Below are positions 35,126 through 44,597 of a stretch of DNA of 64,000 nt, piece by piece. The position numbers and the translations under genes are program-made. The stretch covers positions 6,568 to 70,567 of the forward strand of contig DASXRU010000251.1 in NCBI GenBank assembly GCA_036506395.1, in the 5' to 3' direction. Source of the stretch: DASXRU01 sp036506395. GTDB lineage: Bacteria > Acidobacteriota > Blastocatellia > Pyrinomonadales > Pyrinomonadaceae. Under the pieces are notes generated by a model, which saw nothing but the letters and a program-made list of their open reading frames with translations, was not told the DNA's origin and did no database searches. The first letter of the stretch is position 1. Each line of letters starts with the position of its first letter.

Positions 35126-36253
35126 TTAACGCTCGGATTTGAAGTGTTCGAAGCCACCTGGCTCGAGATCCCAGACGTGATCACCTTCCGAAATGCGAAC
35201 GCGGCTCTGGTCGTTTGTGATCTCGCCAACGTGAGTGGCGGTAACTCCGTCAACTCTCTTTGGCAATCGTGCCAGATCTTGCGGGCGAACGGTGAATAGC
35301 AGCTCGAAGTCTTCGCCACCATGGAGCGCCAACAACAGCGGATCCAGGGCGCGGCGGCCGCACAAATCGATAACGTGAGGATCGAGAGGCAGATGTGAAG
35401 ACTCGATCAAAGCCCCCACGCCGCTTTCGCGGCAAAGGTGTCCCAAATCGGACGAGAGGCCATCGCTGATATCAATCATTGCCGTCGCCAGGCGCTCCTC
35501 GCCTAAAATTGTGCCCCATCCAACACGTGGCTCGGGGCAAAGCTGGCGCAGCAATAAGGCATCAATGGAATCAGCTTCGGCCTCATGCGTGGCCTCGCGC
35601 GTGTCTTGTGAATGCAGGCGGGCTCCGGATTCAAGCAGTCGCAATCCCGCCGCCGCGCCTCCGAGCGTTCCGGTAACGAAAATGAGATCGCCCTCGCGCG
35701 CGCCGGCGCGTGAAACTGCCAGACCCCGTCGCGCTTCGCCGAGGACAATCGAGTCGATGACTATCCGTTCCGGCGTGCGGGAGACATCACCTCCCGCCAG
35801 CGCTACGCTGTAATGATTCGCGAGCGCAAAAAAACCTTCGTAAAACTGATCTGTAAAGTCACTATCCCAAACGTCTGAGGGCAGCCCAAGCGAAAGCAGG
35901 GCCCATTTCGGTCGGGCACCCATGGCCGCAATATCAGATAGAGAAACTGCCAGCGCCTTTTGCCCCAACAATCGCGCCGGCGTTGCCTCCCGGTGGAAAT
36001 CGACGCCTTCCACAAGCAGATCAGTAGTAACAACGGTATCAATGCCAGGACGATTCTGAATTACTGCCGCGTCGTCGCCAATCCCCACGGAAAGGGATGA
36101 AGGATGGGGAATGTTAGAGGAATCAGAGCCGGCACTAGACGTAATACTGTTCGTCAACCGGCGAATATTGTTAACGAAGTCCAGCTCGCTCCGGGGAGTT
36201 CTTGATGATATTTCAGGGGAGACTGATCCATAGTTTTGCTTTTCATCCCTCAT
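35126..36253 (-). CDS. thiL: thiamine-monophosphate kinase
   Basis: ThiL phosphorylates thiamine monophosphate to the active diphosphate. The start is ATG 36253, with GAGG nearby and 17 bp after the aminotransferase stop; the open frame reaches 36490 but overlaps that gene. The protein has 375 residues. Motifs include VGIGDDAAVI, DLLVEGVDF, LSDIAAMGA, LAGGDVSR, IDISDGLSSDL and LHGGEDFELLF. The N-terminal 60 residues contain an extra Ser/Pro stretch (GSDSSNIPHPSS) compared with typical ThiL. Both ends of this region are encoded by 7-bp-periodic DNA (36091-36113 and 36241-36272). Confidence 0.94.
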   Translation of the reverse strand: MRDEKQNYGSVSPEISSRTPRSELDFVNNIRRLTNSITSSAGSDSSNIPHPSSLSVGIGDDAAVIQNRPGIDTVVTTDLLVEGVDFHREATPARLLGQKALAVSLSDIAAMGARPKWALLSLGLPSDVWDSDFTDQFYEGFFALANHYSVALAGGDVSRTPERIVIDSIVLGEARRGLAVSRAGAREGDLIFVTGTLGGAAAGLRLLESGARLHSQDTREATHEAEADSIDALLLRQLCPEPRVGWGTILGEERLATAMIDISDGLSSDLGHLCRESGVGALIESSHLPLDPHVIDLCGRRALDPLLLALHGGEDFELLFTVRPQDLARLPKRVDGVTATHVGEITNDQSRVRISEGDHVWDLEPGGFEHFKSER

Positions 36254-36272
36254 CCGTGATCCCTCGGCATTC
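36091..36272. repeat. candidate heptad inverted repeat within the 5' part of thiL
   Basis: Around 36091-36113 the plus strand shows GGATGAA-like units, and 36241-36272 shows their complement in 7-bp steps (TCATCCC, TCATCCG, TGATCCC). The pairing is weaker than in the other loci. It falls in the region encoding the non-conserved ThiL N-terminus. Confidence 0.35.
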
Positions 36273-37422
36273 AGAGGTTGCGGCGCATTGACTCGAGTCC
36301 GGCTTCGATAGTTTCGAGCGAGGTAGAAAAAGAAAAGCGTACATGACCTTCGCCATGGGGACCAAAAACAGCGCCGGGGACGGTAGCGATCTGCGCCCGA
36401 TCGAGTAGCAGCTCCGCGGCCTCGCGGCTGTCGCTGCTTAGTCGTGACACATCGGGAAAAGCGTAGAACGCGCCGGCAGGACTTTCGCACGGCAGTCCTA
36501 ACTCGTTCAGTCCAGCCAACAGCAAATCGCGCCGCACCTGGTAGGCGGCGCGCGAGGTCTTGAGAAAATCAGATGGCGTGGTGAGTGCTGACAGCGCAGC
36601 CCACTGGGTAGGAGTTGACACGCCGTTCGATGAGTAAAGTGTCGTCTTGCGCAAACCAGTTATCCACGGTTCCGCGGCCACTGCATAACCCAATCGCCAG
36701 CCCGTCATTGCATATGACTTGGAAAGCGTGAATGAAGTGATTGTGCGATCGAGCATACCGTCAAGTGATGCGATCGAAGTGTGCTCGCCTTCGTATACGA
36801 GATCTTCATACGCTTCGTCGGAAATGACGAGCAGGTCGTGGTCCTGCGCGAAGCGCGCAACGTCTTCAGTTTCTTTGCGAGTGAACACGACTCCTGTGGG
36901 ATTCGCAGGCGTATTGAAGTAGATGGCTTTTGAGTGTTCGGTCGCGTAGCGCGCCAGCGTTTTGCCGAATCCATTCTGTCGCGCTTCCTTCGTCGGAACC
37001 AAAACTGTTTTGCCCTGGCAGTGGGCGATCAGATCTTTGATTGGAGTCCAGTAAGGAGAGAAAACCAGAACTTCATCGTTCGGATTGACGGTCGATTGAA
37101 ACGCGCCAAACAATCCCTGCATCCCGCCGTTCACCACGATTACGTTTTCTTCCGTCACCGAAATACGATTGCGATCGCGAAGTTTATCTGCAATCGCCGC
37201 GCGCAGCTCGAGGATGCCCGACGAAGGCGCGTAGCGCGTCTTGTTCTGTTCCAGCGCAACTGCCGTCGCTGCTTTTACGTAGTCGGGGGTGTTGAGGTAG
37301 GGCTCACCGCCCTCGAACTGATAGACGGTCGCGCCCTGGGCGCGCAACGCCATAATTCGGTTGCGAATGTTGACTATGTCGGAGAAGCCAACTTCATCCA
37401 GCCGTCTGGCAAGGCGCAGCAT
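36271..37422 (-). CDS. class I/II aminotransferase (aspartate aminotransferase-like)
   Basis: A PLP enzyme of 384 residues from ATG 37422; the frame is open to 37509. Typical fold-type I motifs follow: FEGGEPYLNTPDYV, TRYAPSSGILELRAAI, NTPANPTG (the Asn contacting PLP), VISDEAYEDLVY, the PLP Lys in FTLSKSYAMTGWRLGY and an Arg near the C-terminus (VRFSFS) for the substrate carboxylate. The motif order and length match subgroup 1-beta aspartate/prephenate-type enzymes. Substrate specificity cannot be read from the sequence. It is the first gene of a likely aminotransferase-thiL-cysS run on the minus strand. Confidence 0.88.
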   Translation of the reverse strand: MLRLARRLDEVGFSDIVNIRNRIMALRAQGATVYQFEGGEPYLNTPDYVKAATAVALEQNKTRYAPSSGILELRAAIADKLRDRNRISVTEENVIVVNGGMQGLFGAFQSTVNPNDEVLVFSPYWTPIKDLIAHCQGKTVLVPTKEARQNGFGKTLARYATEHSKAIYFNTPANPTGVVFTRKETEDVARFAQDHDLLVISDEAYEDLVYEGEHTSIASLDGMLDRTITSFTLSKSYAMTGWRLGYAVAAEPWITGLRKTTLYSSNGVSTPTQWAALSALTTPSDFLKTSRAAYQVRRDLLLAGLNELGLPCESPAGAFYAFPDVSRLSSDSREAAELLLDRAQIATVPGAVFGPHGEGHVRFSFSTSLETIEAGLESMRRNL

Positions 37423-37593
37423 GGTCGAGGCAGGCAGAGTTTGCAAAAGGGACCTCCAAATAACGCTGTAGGATGATGGACGGGCGATTATAGCTTGGCC
37501 TTTGGACAACGTCTATTCGCAATCAGGGACCTCCCCGATCAAGTCCCGGGCGACCCGCAAGCTCAGGCTATACCTTTAATATCGTGATTTAAC

Positions 37594-37606
37594 TTACGCG
37601 GCGTAA
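37594..37606. promoter_or_regulatory. 13-bp palindrome (TTACGC-G-GCGTAA) in a divergent promoter region
   Basis: A perfect 6-bp dyad with a single central base lies between the divergent aminotransferase and merR genes, just ahead of the candidate promoter. It could be an operator for the adjacent MerR-type protein. There is no direct evidence. Confidence 0.35.
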
Positions 37607-37615
37607 ATATAAGCA

Positions 37616-37645
37616 TTGACACGCTGAATAACGCGCGAGTAACAT
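37616..37645 (+). promoter_or_regulatory. candidate promoter of merR
   Basis: TTGACA at 37616-37621 is followed by TAACAT at 37640-37645 with an 18-bp spacer. It lies 77 bp upstream of the merR start. Long spacers are usual at MerR-regulated promoters. Confidence 0.4.
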
Positions 37646-37722
37646 GCGCGGCAAGTTTCCCCTGCTCGAACGCAGCGGTCTTACCTTATCGGTTGCACCA
37701 GCACGCTTCCGCTTTGAAATAA

Positions 37723-38226
37723 ATGAGCCAACCAATGACTGCGATTCCTGAAAAGCTTTACTTTAAGATCGGCGAAGTTTGCGAGATCGTCGGCGTGCAG
37801 GCGCACGTCCTGCGTTACTGGGAAACTGAGTTTTCCATGCTGACGCCTCAGAAGAATCGGGCCGGACAGCGAACCTATCGCCGACGCGATGTCGAAATGG
37901 CGTTGCGAATCAAGGAATTGCTTTACGAGGAGCAGTACACGATTGCCGGAGCAAAGAAAAGACTTGCCAACGAGACGCGCGGTTCCAGCAAACTTAAAGT
38001 TGTCGGTTCGGAGCCCGCAGCCGCGCCGGCATCGTCGCAACGCTCCCAGCAGAGAAAAGACGAGAGAGCCACCCCCGCTCCTCGCGAGCGGGCGCGGGAG
38101 TTTCCCTCCACCGCTCCGGTGAAAGACGACAAACGTTCTCCGCTCCAACAGATTGCCGATCAACTTCGTGAGATTTTATTGTTGCTCGACAATGGTGACG
38201 CAGACCTGAAGTCGTTTCGCCGTTAG
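37723..38226 (+). CDS. MerR-family transcriptional regulator
   Basis: A protein of 167 residues. The winged-helix MerR domain (about 10-80) has YFKIGEVCEIVGVQAHVLRYWETEF and the wing RTYRRRDVEMALRI. A Pro/Arg/Ala-rich linker (about 95-145) and a C-terminal helix (QQIADQLREILLLL) follow. There is no Cys cluster, so it is not a metal sensor of the MerR/CueR type. This short MerR type, directly before tRNA-Pro, is a common arrangement (often with ihfA) in several phyla. What it controls is not known. It may regulate itself through the palindrome at 37594. Confidence 0.88.
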   Translation: MSQPMTAIPEKLYFKIGEVCEIVGVQAHVLRYWETEFSMLTPQKNRAGQRTYRRRDVEMALRIKELLYEEQYTIAGAKKRLANETRGSSKLKVVGSEPAAAPASSQRSQQRKDERATPAPRERAREFPSTAPVKDDKRSPLQQIADQLREILLLLDNGDADLKSFRR

Positions 38227-38280
38227 AGTTCCGCACTCCGGATTTGTTTACCGCTAAAAGATCCACCTCGCGTGCTGCAT

Positions 38281-38308
38281 TTGACAAAACGATTTTTCGC
38301 GCGATACT
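38281..38308 (+). promoter_or_regulatory. candidate promoter of tRNA-Pro
   Basis: TTGACA (38281-38286) and GATACT (38303-38308), 16 bp apart, lie ten bases ahead of the mature tRNA 5' end. That would give a very short leader. Confidence 0.5.
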
Positions 38309-38318
38309 AGCCCACGAA

Positions 38319-38395
38319 CGGGACGTGGCGCAGCCTGGTAGCGCGCACCCTTGGGGTGGGTGAGGCCCCGAGTTCGAATCTCGGCGTCCCGACCA
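38319..38395 (+). tRNA. tRNA-Pro (anticodon GGG)
   Basis: A complete 77-nt cloverleaf. The acceptor stem CGGGACG pairs with CGTCCCG. The D-arm has GCGC stems. The anticodon stem CACCC/GGGTG holds loop TTGGGGT with GGG at positions 34-36. The T-arm CCGAG/CTCGG has loop TTCGAAT. Discriminator A and an encoded CCA end follow. A strong terminator is just downstream. Confidence 0.97.
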
Positions 38396-38400
38396 AATTT

Positions 38401-38436
38401 AAGGGCCTTCAATCTTTCGCATTGAAGGCCCTTTTT
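38401..38436 (+). terminator. rho-independent terminator after tRNA-Pro
   Basis: A perfect 13-bp stem (38401-38413 with 38421-38433) with a 7-nt loop, followed by TTT. It can also serve as a boundary for the convergent osmC gene. Confidence 0.88.
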
Positions 38437-38546
38437 GATTTCTGCAGAAAAGGATCGGTAGATGCTTGAAAGAGTTTGACTTTCGCGCGCCGCCGAAAGC
38501 ACTGGCAAGGATCGGGAAACTTGACTGACCTAAAACCCAGGCGCAC

Positions 38547-38978
38547 TCAGACGGCATCGTCCTTCAAATCGGCAATCACTATTTCCGAAGTCAGCATTTT
38601 GTGAACCGGACACTTGCCCGCTATCTCCTGCAGGCGGGTGCGCTGCTCGTCTGACAACTCGCCTTCGAAAGTCACTGAACGTTCTATGCGATGAATAAAT
38701 CCTTCAGAGGAGGTGCACTCAGCACAGTCGCGCACGTGAATTCTCTGCGCTCTCAAGCGCACGTTCACGCGCTGGAGTGGCCATGCCTTGCGTTGCGCGT
38801 ACAGTGTGACAGTCATGGAGATGCAACTGCCAAGCGCTGCCAGCAGAAGCGTATAAGGGTCCGGTCCGGCGCCGTCACCGCCGGCATTCACCGGTTCGTC
38901 AGTGATTAGCGTCTGGTGTTCGCCATAGCGCACTTCGTTTTGCAGGTTTATGAGGGAAGTTACCGTTACGTCGCTCAT
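38547..38978 (-). CDS. OsmC-family peroxiredoxin-like protein
   Basis: A protein of 143 residues. OsmC/Ohr proteins reduce organic hydroperoxides with a Cys pair. Cys52 (ALGSCISMT) and Cys123 (AGKCPVHKML) match the active-site pair. The layout (VNAGGDGAGPDPYTLLLAALGSC) is that of the OsmC subgroup. AAGGAG lies seven bases before the ATG. Additional Cys residues (DCAEC near 84) are not part of the usual pair. It is convergent with the tRNA-Pro unit. Confidence 0.88.
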   Translation of the reverse strand: MSDVTVTSLINLQNEVRYGEHQTLITDEPVNAGGDGAGPDPYTLLLAALGSCISMTVTLYAQRKAWPLQRVNVRLRAQRIHVRDCAECTSSEGFIHRIERSVTFEGELSDEQRTRLQEIAGKCPVHKMLTSEIVIADLKDDAV

Positions 38979-39033
38979 TTACTGTCTCCTTATCTGCGCA
39001 GAGCATATCAGATAGTTCTTTCGCAGTGCAGGT

Positions 39034-39079
39034 GTAACGCGAACTGTTAGCGTGTTCGCAAACTAACAGTTTGCGTTAC
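39034..39079. repeat. 17-bp near-perfect inverted repeat upstream of sucC
   Basis: Bases 39034-39050 pair with 39063-39079 (one mismatch) around a 12-nt loop. It lies between the divergent osmC and sucC genes and could be an attenuating hairpin or a dispersed repeat. It lacks a T tract. Confidence 0.45.
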
Positions 39080-39159
39080 AAGGACGGGCGGCTTGCCCCG
39101 GCCTGATTTGGCGGCTACACTCGTCGCGCTCCAATCAAAACAATAAACGAGGATCGGCT

Positions 39160-40320
<1,161 letters not shown>

Positions 40321-40360
40321 CACTGTATCAAAAACTGCCTCTTGATCCGCCGGCTCTCCA

Positions 40361-40855
40361 ATGAACTTTGGAAAGGTTCTTCGTGTCATCGTCTACATTA
40401 GCCGCTTTGGCTTGGCGGCCTTTTTCCTTTTCACGGCGGGCGCAAAGCTCTGGTTCATAACCAGCTTCGTTAAGAATGTAGGCGAGTTGCTCAGCGCGAT
40501 GCACTTCAACTACGAGCGCTGGATGTGGCCCGCGACCATCGGTGTTATCGCGGCTGAGGCGATCGCTGCACTCCTGTTGCTGTTGCCACGGACAGTGCGG
40601 CTCGGTTCCCTATTGGCGGCAGCGTTGCTAATTGGATTCAGCGCCTTCGCGCTCTATTACGTTTACGGTCTGCACGGTGAGGCGCTCGAGTGTGGCTGCT
40701 TTGGCGGCATCATTGCCAGCCAGTTGGGTGTGACAACCGCGCTGCGCAATCTGGGATTGCTGATTCCGGCGCTGGTGGTCTTTTTTGGACACCCGCGCTT
40801 GCGTCGTCGATCTGGCGGTGATTCACAGGTAAGTGCGGCTATCGCCGAAAAGTAA
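40361..40855 (+). CDS. MauE/DoxX-like redox-associated membrane protein
   Basis: A protein of 164 residues with four hydrophobic helices (about 10-30, 57-76, 81-101 and 125-142). Between helices 3 and 4 lies a Cys-x-Cys pair, Cys111/Cys113 (ECGCFG), which is characteristic of MauE-type proteins. MauE was found in methylamine dehydrogenase maturation. Its relatives elsewhere are linked to disulfide or thiol exchange. There is no mau gene in the window, so the function here is uncertain. It follows sucC by 40 bp and precedes the nuclease gene by 11 bp. Confidence 0.8.
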   Translation: MNFGKVLRVIVYISRFGLAAFFLFTAGAKLWFITSFVKNVGELLSAMHFNYERWMWPATIGVIAAEAIAALLLLLPRTVRLGSLLAAALLIGFSAFALYYVYGLHGEALECGCFGGIIASQLGVTTALRNLGLLIPALVVFFGHPRLRRRSGGDSQVSAAIAEK

Positions 40856-40866
40856 CGGGAGGTTTC

Positions 40867-42270
40867 TTGGCCACACTTTCATTTTGGGGCGCAGCGGGTT
40901 CGGTGACGGGATCGAAGTACCTGATCGAAACTGGCGCGGCTCGCGTGCTGGTTGACTGCGGCATGTTTCAGGGGCTGAAAGAATTGCGCGAGCGCAATTG
41001 GCAGGCGCCGCCGTTCGATCCTTCATCGCTTGATGCCGTGCTCATTACGCATGCGCATATAGACCACACAGGCTACTTGCCACGCATTGTGGCCCAGGGC
41101 TTTCGCGGGCCAGTCTATTGCTCGCCCGGCACGGTGGACTTGCTAAAGATTCTCTTGCCCGACGCGGCGCGTTTGCAGGAAGAGGATGCCGACTATCGCA
41201 ATCGCCATGGCCTGACAAAACATATGCCCGCTCTGCCGCTCTACACGGAGCGCGATGCGGATGACACCCTGAAGTTGATCCGAAGAGTTGAAAATACCGG
41301 CGAGCCGGTCGAAGTTGCCAAAGGCGTTCGTGCCGAATTTCGAATCGCCGGGCACATTCTCGGTTCGAGTTTGGTACTGGTCAGCATTGACGGCGCGGGC
41401 GACGATCAGAAGGGGAGGCGGCTGCTCTTTTCCGGCGACCTGGGCCATTACAATCAGCCGATAATCCACGATCCCGTGGCCCCTTCTGAGTGCGACTACC
41501 TGATAGTCGAATCAACCTATGGCGACCGGCTGCACGATCCGGAGGATCCAAAAGATGCCCTGACACGAATCATCAAGGACGCAGCAACACGCAACAGCGC
41601 AGTGCTGATTCCCGCGTTTGCTGTCGGCCGAACGCAGGAGATCATCTATTTGATTCGCGAGCTGGAGGAGGAAAAGAAGATCCCGATCTTGCCGGTGGCG
41701 GTTGATTCGCCAATGGCGGCTGCTACGACTAAGGTTTATGCGGGTCACTCGGAGGAGCAGGACGAAGCATACGCGACCGTACTTAAGCTACAGCAACAAC
41801 CATTGCGCACGCATTCCATGATCACTGCATCTTCACGCGAGGAGTCGAAGCGCCTGAACGACGCGCAAGGGGCGCGTATCATCATAAGTGCTTCCGGGAT
41901 GATGACCGGCGGTCGAGTCTTGCATCACGCGTTGCGGATCCTGCCCGACAGTAATGCCACCATTGTTTTCGTCGGTTATCAGGCGGCGGGGACCCTCGGC
42001 CGTCGCATCCAGGATGGTGAACGCGAAGTGAAAGTCCTGGGCCATTGGGTACCGGTGCGTTGCCGCCTGGCGCGTATCGGCGGCTTTTCCGCCCATGCTG
42101 ACTGGAAAGAAATCCTGCACTGGCTGGAAGGCCTCAAGACCCCACCGCGCCGCACATTTTTGACGCACGGCGAGGCGGGGCCGGCAGGCGCTATGGCCGA
42201 TCACATTCGCGAGCGATTCGGCTGGACCGTTGAAGTGCCGCAGTATGGCGAGAAGTTTGAACTTTCATAA
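40867..42270 (+). CDS. beta-CASP metallo-beta-lactamase nuclease (CPSF73-like)
   Basis: A protein of 467 residues. It starts at TTG 40867, with GGGAGG four bases upstream. The MBL motif HxHxDH is H62/H64/D66/H67 (THAHIDHTGYLP). Further metal ligands lie in GHILGSS and FSGDLGHYNQP, and the beta-CASP part has STYGDRLH, RTQEIIYLI and the C-terminal FSAHADWKE. These proteins are RNA endo/exonucleases used in RNA turnover. All metal residues appear present. It sits between the MauE-like gene and sucD in the same run. Confidence 0.88.
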   Translation: MATLSFWGAAGSVTGSKYLIETGAARVLVDCGMFQGLKELRERNWQAPPFDPSSLDAVLITHAHIDHTGYLPRIVAQGFRGPVYCSPGTVDLLKILLPDAARLQEEDADYRNRHGLTKHMPALPLYTERDADDTLKLIRRVENTGEPVEVAKGVRAEFRIAGHILGSSLVLVSIDGAGDDQKGRRLLFSGDLGHYNQPIIHDPVAPSECDYLIVESTYGDRLHDPEDPKDALTRIIKDAATRNSAVLIPAFAVGRTQEIIYLIRELEEEKKIPILPVAVDSPMAAATTKVYAGHSEEQDEAYATVLKLQQQPLRTHSMITASSREESKRLNDAQGARIIISASGMMTGGRVLHHALRILPDSNATIVFVGYQAAGTLGRRIQDGEREVKVLGHWVPVRCRLARIGGFSAHADWKEILHWLEGLKTPPRRTFLTHGEAGPAGAMADHIRERFGWTVEVPQYGEKFELS

Positions 42271-42316
42271 CGCAAGGTTGTAAAGTGACCACTCCTGATC
42301 GAAGTGAACAATAATA

Positions 42317-43201
42317 ATGAGCATCCTGGTTGATAAATCCACGCGCCTTGTCGTGCAAGGCATTACCGGCAAGGAGGGTTCGTTTCATACCGCACAGATG
42401 GTGGAGTATGGAACGAATGTCGTTGGCGGCGTGACGCCCGGCAAGGGCGGCACGAAGCATGAAGGCATTCCTGTATTCAATACCGTCGCTGATGCTGTCG
42501 GCGAAGAGGGCGCTAATGCGTCCGTGATTTACGTGCCGCCGGCATTCGCAGCGGACGCAATCATGGAGGCTGCAGCCGCAGGTATCGCGGTCGTTGTTTG
42601 CATCACTGAGGGTATTCCCACGCTTGATATGGTCAAGGTTAAGGAATACCTGGCTGACAAGCCGACGCGCCTGATCGGACCGAACTGCCCGGGAATCATC
42701 TCGCCCGGCAGGTGCAAGATTGGCATTATGCCCGGCCACATTCATCGCGAAGGTCGCGTCGGCGTGGTCTCGCGTTCGGGAACACTGACCTATGAAGCGG
42801 TGGGCCAACTGACCGCGCTCGGCCTGGGCCAGTCAACTGCCATCGGCATTGGGGGCGATCCGATTGTCGGCACTTCGCATGTTGATGCGCTGCGATTGTT
42901 TCAGGACGATGCTGAAACCGACGGCATTGTAATGATCGGTGAAATCGGCGGCACGGCGGAAGAAGAAGCAGCCGCCTTTGCAAAGGCCAACGTCATGAAA
43001 CCGGTTGTGGCATTCATTGCCGGCCAAACGGCGCCCCCCGGACGACGCATGGGCCATGCGGGAGCGATCATTGCCGGTGGCAAAGGAACGGCGGCCGAGA
43101 AGATGAGTGCGCTAACGGACGCCGGCATTCACGTGGTGAAGTCACCGGCTGACATTGGATCGGCGATGAAAGACGCGCTTGGTACTGCGGCCGCTCGATA
43201 G
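42317..43201 (+). CDS. sucD: succinyl-CoA synthetase alpha subunit
   Basis: SucD carries the phosphohistidine and binds CoA in the citric acid cycle enzyme. It has 294 residues. The N-terminal CoA domain has VVQGITGKEGSFH and VVGGVTPGKGG. The active His247 is in MGHAGAIIAGG. LIGPNCPGIISPG is typical. ATG 42317 is used as start. The gene is 46 bp after the nuclease and 9 bp before the small membrane gene. Together with sucC it gives a complete enzyme despite the two genes in between. Confidence 0.97.
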   Translation: MSILVDKSTRLVVQGITGKEGSFHTAQMVEYGTNVVGGVTPGKGGTKHEGIPVFNTVADAVGEEGANASVIYVPPAFAADAIMEAAAAGIAVVVCITEGIPTLDMVKVKEYLADKPTRLIGPNCPGIISPGRCKIGIMPGHIHREGRVGVVSRSGTLTYEAVGQLTALGLGQSTAIGIGGDPIVGTSHVDALRLFQDDAETDGIVMIGEIGGTAEEEAAAFAKANVMKPVVAFIAGQTAPPGRRMGHAGAIIAGGKGTAAEKMSALTDAGIHVVKSPADIGSAMKDALGTAAAR

Positions 43202-43210
43202 AAAGGCAGA

Positions 43211-43492
43211 TTGGTGGGAGCCACAAAGTTCAACTGGCGGATTCTGAGTACCTTGTCGAACATTGCTGCTGTTGTCTTAGGAGTCGTTTGGATTCTTGAT
43301 TGGTATCACTGGAGTGGTTTGGAAGAATCCGTAATGGACAACCCGGCGGCCAGAAGCGTGTGGCTGCGGGAGCAACATTTGTACACACGCATCGGGTTGG
43401 TTGCTGCAGCGTTCATGATAGGTTCCAAAATCGCTTACTGGGTGATTGAGTACCTACACGACCGGCGAATGACCACAAACAAAGGAGGCTGA
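43211..43492 (+). CDS. small two-helix membrane protein
   Basis: A protein of 93 residues, starting TTG 43211 (or GTG 43214) with AAAGG just upstream. There are two predicted transmembrane helices (about 14-30 and 60-78). The loop between them is acidic and the tail basic (HDRRMTTNKGG), so the N- and C-termini are probably cytoplasmic. It overlaps ndk by one base (TGATG). I do not recognise the family. Confidence 0.6.
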   Translation: MVGATKFNWRILSTLSNIAAVVLGVVWILDWYHWSGLEESVMDNPAARSVWLREQHLYTRIGLVAAAFMIGSKIAYWVIEYLHDRRMTTNKGG

Positions 43493-43920
43493 TGACAGAA
43501 CAAGCAGGTAATCTTACTTTCGCAATCGTCAAGCCCGACGCGGTGCGCGCGGGCAATACCGGGAAGATTGTCGATCGTATTATCGCCGGAGGATTTCGCA
43601 TTCGCGCCATGAAGCTGCTGCACCTGACGCGCGCGCAGGCCGAAGGTTTCTACGCTGTTCATCGCGAGCGCCCTTTCTTTCCCGGCCTGACGGAATTCAT
43701 GTCCAGCGCGCCCTGCGTCGTGATGGTCCTTGAGAAACCGGGCGCGGTCAAAGCGTGGCGCGATCTGATGGGTGCCACTGATCCGGCCAGAGCCGAGGCG
43801 GACACGATCCGAAAAGAGTTTGGCTCTTCGGTAGGCGAGAACGCTACGCACGGCTCCGATTCGGACGAAAACGCTGTCATCGAGATTTCCTACTTTTTCA
43901 GTCAGCTTGAAATTGTTTAG
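43492..43920 (+). CDS. ndk: nucleoside diphosphate kinase
   Basis: Ndk transfers phosphate between nucleoside di- and triphosphates. It has 142 residues, with TFAIVKPDAV at the N-terminus and the phosphohistidine His120 in GENATHGSDS. AGGFRIRAMK and ATDPARAEADTIRKEFG are typical. The start overlaps the upstream gene's stop by one base. It is part of the sucC-to-nuoI run, which groups nucleotide and citric-cycle functions. Confidence 0.96.
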   Translation: MTEQAGNLTFAIVKPDAVRAGNTGKIVDRIIAGGFRIRAMKLLHLTRAQAEGFYAVHRERPFFPGLTEFMSSAPCVVMVLEKPGAVKAWRDLMGATDPARAEADTIRKEFGSSVGENATHGSDSDENAVIEISYFFSQLEIV

Positions 43921-43924
43921 CTGC

Positions 43925-44035
43925 GGTACTTCGATCTTTGTACTTAGTTCTTTGGCGTTTACTATAGCAACCGTGCTTGTATATCAGGCAGGAACGCAAA
44001 TATCGCGAAGTTCAAAGTACGAAGCACGAAATACC
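43925..44035. repeat. heptad inverted repeat after ndk
   Basis: The left arm 43925-43957 has successive 7-mers such as GGTACTT and CGATCTT. The right arm 44004-44035 reads CGAAGTT, CAAAGTA, and so on, its complement in 7-bp steps. The loop is about 46 nt. The right arm lies 32 bp upstream of the DUF4190-like gene start. Confidence 0.75.
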
Positions 44036-44066
44036 AGGTTCAAACTACAAACCGGGGCCAACTCTT

Positions 44067-44579
44067 ATGAAACGCTGCCCTCTATGCAGTCGCACCTATG
44101 AAGACAACGCGCTGAGTTTTTGTCTGGCGGATGGCTCGGCGCTGATCAATGACGAACCAGCTACGCCGAGTTCTTTCCCTCCGCAGCCCACAATTCCGGC
44201 CCCGCCGCCGGCTACTGACTGGAGTTCACCGCGGGCACCAGTAACGCCGTCTCCCGGTTCCTGGAATAGCGCTGGCTTGCCGCAGCAGCCTGCACCGGCC
44301 TGGAGTGGGGGTTATCAGCAACCAGTCTATCGTCCGAGCCCGGAGCAGGGACTTGCCATAAGCTCGTTGGTGTGCGGCGTTCTCAGTTTCGTCTGTTGTA
44401 GCATCTTCACGGGAATTCCGGCCATCGTTCTTGGGATAATGGCTATCAACAAAGAGAAGAATGATCCTCAGCGCTATAGTGGTAAAGGAATGGCGATTGG
44501 GGGCATCGTCATGGGAGCCCTCTCAATTTTAATAGCTAGTGTTTACGTCCTGGCTCTGCTAGCCGGGGTCATACGCTAG
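44067..44579 (+). CDS. zinc-ribbon/DUF4190-like membrane protein
   Basis: A protein of 170 residues from ATG 44067; the frame is open to 43977, but that part is repeat DNA. An N-terminal zinc ribbon (CPLC-x-RTYEDNALSFC, residues 3-19) is followed by a Pro-rich linker (about 35-95) and two transmembrane helices (about 100-125 and 142-165). The helices carry the DUF4190-type AIVLGIMAI and MAIGGIVMG. Such zinc-ribbon/Pro-linker/2-TM proteins are very common in Blastocatellia-like genomes, and their function is unknown. It precedes nuoI by 18 bp. Confidence 0.72.
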   Translation: MKRCPLCSRTYEDNALSFCLADGSALINDEPATPSSFPPQPTIPAPPPATDWSSPRAPVTPSPGSWNSAGLPQQPAPAWSGGYQQPVYRPSPEQGLAISSLVCGVLSFVCCSIFTGIPAIVLGIMAINKEKNDPQRYSGKGMAIGGIVMGALSILIASVYVLALLAGVIR

Positions 44580-44597
44580 CTTGACCAGAGAGGTTTT

